A DNA stretch of 46,081 nt, from contig JBDRWD010000015.1 of NCBI GenBank assembly GCA_039802205.1, forward strand, positions 1 through 46,081, given 5' to 3'. This DNA is from a candidate division WOR-3 bacterium. Its GTDB lineage: Bacteria > Hydrothermota > Tepidihabitantia > SM23-42 > JAOAFX01. Both the position numbers and the translations under genes were made by a program. The notes under the pieces are model-generated. The model saw only the letters and a list, made by a program, of their open reading frames with translations, was not told the origin of the DNA and made no database searches. Shown here piece by piece: positions 43,804 through 46,081 of the stretch; position 1 is the first letter of the stretch; each line of letters starts with the position of its first letter.

Positions 43804-45368
43804 TTTTTCAAACCGCTGACGATTTCATTGAGTTTGGCTACGACCTGGGAAAGGAGTTGGGCGGTGGAAGTGAACTGTTCCATGGAGGCAGTCTGTTCTT
43901 CAACAGCGGCTGAGACTTCTTCGGTGGCAGCTGCAGTATCAGCAGCTACTTGGGCAACCTGCTCCACCTTTTTAACGAGCTCTTTGGTATGGGTTAGTTG
44001 ATTCGCGGCAGCGTCATTTATCCTGCCCACCATGTCAGTTACGAGGTTGACCGCCTTGACGATTCCGGTGAATTCTTCTTCAGTTTGGCTAGCCGAGACA
44101 TTGGCTTCATCGATTTTTTCACGTTCCTGGTTTAAGAGATTATTGAGTTCCTGAATTGTTTTATTTATTTCCAGAATCAAATTCTCAACCACCGTTGATG
44201 AACGTTGGGTTTCGTTGGCAAGGTTCCGTATTTCGTCTGCCACCACCGCGAAGCCTTTGCCCTGTTCTCCCACCCGGGCGGCTTCAATTGCCGCATTCAG
44301 TGCTAAAAGATCTGTCTGCTCAGTTATACCTTGGATGATATCTACAACCTTTTTGATCTCCGTCGCTTGGTCGCGGAGTTTCGCCATTTTTTCTTCAATA
44401 TCCCTGGTCTGGTCAAAGATTTCTTTGAGAACGCGGGCTTGCTGGGTGGTAAATTCCATCCCTTTTTTTGCCGATTCTGTAGTACGGCGTGCTGAAACAT
44501 TCGCCATTTTTACCTGGGAGGAGATTGAAGTTGTGAGATTGTCCAGTTCCTCAATGGAACGGGCAATCGCGGTGATGGCATCGGACTGGTCCTGAGCACC
44601 CTTGGCGATGTGCTGAATGGTTGAAGAAACCTCTTGTAGTGAAGCATTCATCTCTTCAGATGCCGAAGAGAGATCCTCGGCAGAATTGCGGATTTCTTTG
44701 CTCAGGTTTTCTATTTCCCCTATTGAACTTCGGGTGCGGGCAAAGAATGTTTGACATACTTCGTAGAAATTTTTTAGAGAAACCAGTGCGTTTATGTAAC
44801 CAAGTGCCGGGCGGTCCTCGGTTATATCCTGAAGTGACTGTTGGATTACTGCATTGACTGAATTGATGAGGACAAAACTTAGGATTAAAGAGATAACAAA
44901 TGCACCTATGAAAATGTACCAGAACGGGAAGGAAGGATTGGAGAACAGAAGACCAATGGTGTAGGCATTGACGGCAAAGATTGAAATCAGGGATTCTATG
45001 AAAAAGGGATACTGGTTTTCTTTTACTCCCAATGAGAGGATTTTTTTACAGTAATAAGGGAAGAGCCCGCTGAGCATCCCGGTGCTGATACCCCAAGTCA
45101 GAAACTGAATGAATAATGCTAAAGAAGGGGTAAAAAATACACCCGAGATGAGAAAAATCAGCAATGTAACTAGTGAAAATAGCTGGAAAAGCCCACGAGG
45201 GGAGAGTTTACACCCCGTTAACAATTGGTAGCCAAGAATCGCCAGGGCAAAGACTAAAAAGATTAGATAACTTTCCTTAAGCATCGTCAATTTACGGGCT
45301 ACCGGGTAAAAAACCAGGCACTGGAAAAGAAAACACAATAAAGCCATTGAAAATTTATTTATTCTCAT
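43800..45368 (-). CDS. Methyl-accepting chemotaxis protein with multi-helix membrane domain
   Basis: 522 residues. About six hydrophobic helices fill residues 5-170 with no large periplasmic sensor domain. There is no clear HAMP domain. A long coiled-coil signalling domain follows, with hairpin tip [29 protein letters not shown] (close to the universal MCP tip). Ser/Ala/Glu-rich methylation-type segments flank it. It may sense a membrane state. Flanked by two cheW genes; no cheA, cheB or cheR in the window. SD GGAGGT. Confidence 0.92.
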   Translation of the reverse strand: MRINKFSMALLCFLFQCLVFYPVARKLTMLKESYLIFLVFALAILGYQLLTGCKLSPRGLFQLFSLVTLLIFLISGVFFTPSLALFIQFLTWGISTGMLSGLFPYYCKKILSLGVKENQYPFFIESLISIFAVNAYTIGLLFSNPSFPFWYIFIGAFVISLILSFVLINSVNAVIQQSLQDITEDRPALGYINALVSLKNFYEVCQTFFARTRSSIGEIENLSKEIRNSAEDLSSASEEMNASLQEVSSTIQHIAKGAQDQSDAITAIARSIEELDNLTTSISSQVKMANVSARRTTESAKKGMEFTTQQARVLKEIFDQTRDIEEKMAKLRDQATEIKKVVDIIQGITEQTDLLALNAAIEAARVGEQGKGFAVVADEIRNLANETQRSSTVVENLILEINKTIQELNNLLNQEREKIDEANVSASQTEEEFTGIVKAVNLVTDMVGRINDAAANQLTHTKELVKKVEQVAQVAADTAAATEEVSAAVEEQTASMEQFTSTAQLLSQVVAKLNEIVSGLKK

Positions 45369-45372
45369 TATC

Positions 45373-45882
45373 CTACCTCCGTTCGGTGAGGGTTTTGAGT
45401 GCCATATCTAATTTTATAATACCAAACAATCGGTCTTTGTAGGAGATTATCCCTTCCAGGAATTTTTGCTCCTGGGATGTGAAAGAATCGGGCAAAGGGA
45501 AAAACTGGCATTCCGAAGATTTGATTATCTCAATATCTGAATCTATCAGGTAACCAATTTTCTGCCCCGAGGATTGGAGAATAAGGCATACTGGATAATT
45601 GATTTCTTCTGCTGGAAGATTTAATAAACGGCGCAGGTGTACCACTGGAATGGTTTCATTTCTCAATCTTACAATACCGGCATAAATATCCGGAAGATGG
45701 GTAGCAGGGACAATTGTAAAATCATGAAGAATTTCAAAGATGGCATCAAGGTCAATAGCGTAATATTCGTTAGCCACCGCGAATAAGGCGTAAGCCTGTT
45801 CTTCACCCGACCTTAAAGATACATCCAAAGTCTTCGTCGGGTTCGTTTCGTCAGTCAGGCGTTTTTTGTCTAAATTATTCAA
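45373..45882 (-). CDS. cheW: CheW coupling protein
   Basis: 169 residues. A charged N-terminal extension (about residues 1-28), then the CheW domain ([26 protein letters not shown], then [21 protein letters not shown]). TTG start at 45882 behind GGAG. It precedes mcp by 4 nt; together they look like a receptor-coupling unit. Confidence 0.9.
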   Translation of the reverse strand: MNNLDKKRLTDETNPTKTLDVSLRSGEEQAYALFAVANEYYAIDLDAIFEILHDFTIVPATHLPDIYAGIVRLRNETIPVVHLRRLLNLPAEEINYPVCLILQSSGQKIGYLIDSDIEIIKSSECQFFPLPDSFTSQEQKFLEGIISYKDRLFGIIKLDMALKTLTERR

Positions 45883-45932
45883 AAAGGCACTCCTTTTTGA
45901 AATTTCCGGTAGATTTCTGGCTTCATATCTTA

Positions 45933-45960
45933 ATTATCTATAAAATAAAAGTGTTGTCAA
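45933..45960 (-). promoter_or_regulatory. Promoter of cheW-mcp-cheW-nitrilase
   Basis: Minus-strand TTGACA (45960-45955), 16-nt spacer, GATAAT (45938-45933). A leader of roughly 45 nt leads to the TTG start of cheW. Confidence 0.75.
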
Positions 45961-45976
45961 GCGCATTGTTTACTTG

Positions 45977-46032
45977 TGTCGTTTCAAAGCGAAAATGTCA
46001 CCTTTAACTTCAAAGGTAAAATGTCCCCAGGC
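45977..46032. repeat. Insertion-element-like end, copy B
   Basis: Second copy of the 55-nt repeat at 3161-3215 (47 of 55 identical), in the same orientation and also starting TGTC. A short palindrome (GCGTGG/CCACGC, 46031-46048) follows. Then AAAGGAG (46064-46070) and TTG at 46076 suggest a gene start at the window edge, perhaps the transposase of this element. Confidence 0.55.
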
Positions 46033-46075
46033 GTGGCTCAAACCACGCTCAGAATTGAATCAGAAAGGAGATACC

Positions 46076-46081
46076 TTGATT
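46076..46081 (+). CDS. Possible gene start at the right window edge
   Basis: TTG at 46076 follows AAAGGAG by 5 nt. Only two codons are visible, so identity cannot be judged. By position, inside an insertion-element-like end, a transposase gene is a guess. Confidence 0.25.

Overview
The window reads as a compact bacterial chromosome segment. Genes are tightly packed, often overlap by 1-41 nt, and carry few mobile elements. Gene content and style suggest an uncultured, anaerobic, probably thermophilic lineage near the FCB group. The best guess is candidate phylum WOR-3 (Stahlbacteria) or a relative. The signs are a secreted subtilase with a Por/type-IX-like C-terminal sorting domain, an MglA-type GTPase, heterodisulfide-reductase-like HdrB/HdrC, rubredoxin and rubrerythrin, radical-SAM enzymes with ferredoxin and flavodoxin, and many GTG/TTG starts. 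The taxonomic assignment is inference; no rRNA is present.

Layout. 1-3141: edge of a minus-strand gene, a gene-free stretch with covarying palindromes, then a minus-strand unit reading tRNA(CAT) - membrane protein - RecJ-like DHH protein - MglA GTPase. 3142-3909: gene-poor, with an insertion-element-like end and a decayed reading frame. 3870-6544: tRNA-Val and groES-groEL behind one promoter, then fmdB-like and DUF2905. 6559-16288: a ribosomal superoperon that starts, unusually, at rpsH and runs to rplQ and tsaD. 16290-16531: a small inverted-repeat element holding the start of a REP-type (Y1) transposase. 16888-22008: a FAD oxidoreductase, then hdrC-hdrB coupled to rpsF-ssb-rpsR-rplI, a DUF151 nuclease with an apparent AUC start, and a methyltransferase. 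22014-26725: Lrp-like regulator, M23 lipoprotein, nucleoside phosphorylase, rubredoxin, VanZ-like protein and hisS, closed by a strong terminator. 26742-29093: the subtilase, divergent from lepB-rlmN. 30957-33615: sucC-sucD-rubrerythrin on the minus strand. 33653-38109: GGDEF protein, hypD, a PflA-like radical-SAM protein and an MFS exporter on the minus strand. 38128-40122: a SPASM radical-SAM protein, flavodoxin and ferredoxin. 40108-42586: a PurF-like protein whose catalytic Cys is Ser, plus threonine aldolase. 42593-45960: cheW-mcp-cheW-nitrilase. The window ends in a second copy of the insertion-element-like end and a possible gene start.

Two genome-wide habits stand out. First, 14 of the 15 promoters I could place have a 16-nt spacer between TTGACW-like and TATAAT-like boxes; the other has 17. 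Second, several operon-first genes start only 5-9 nt after the -10 box, so their mRNAs should be leaderless or nearly so, while internal genes carry Shine-Dalgarno sequences. The most interesting single loci are the Ser-for-Cys PurF, the AUC-start DUF151 gene, the two tRNA-headed protein operons, and the RAYT-derived miniature element.
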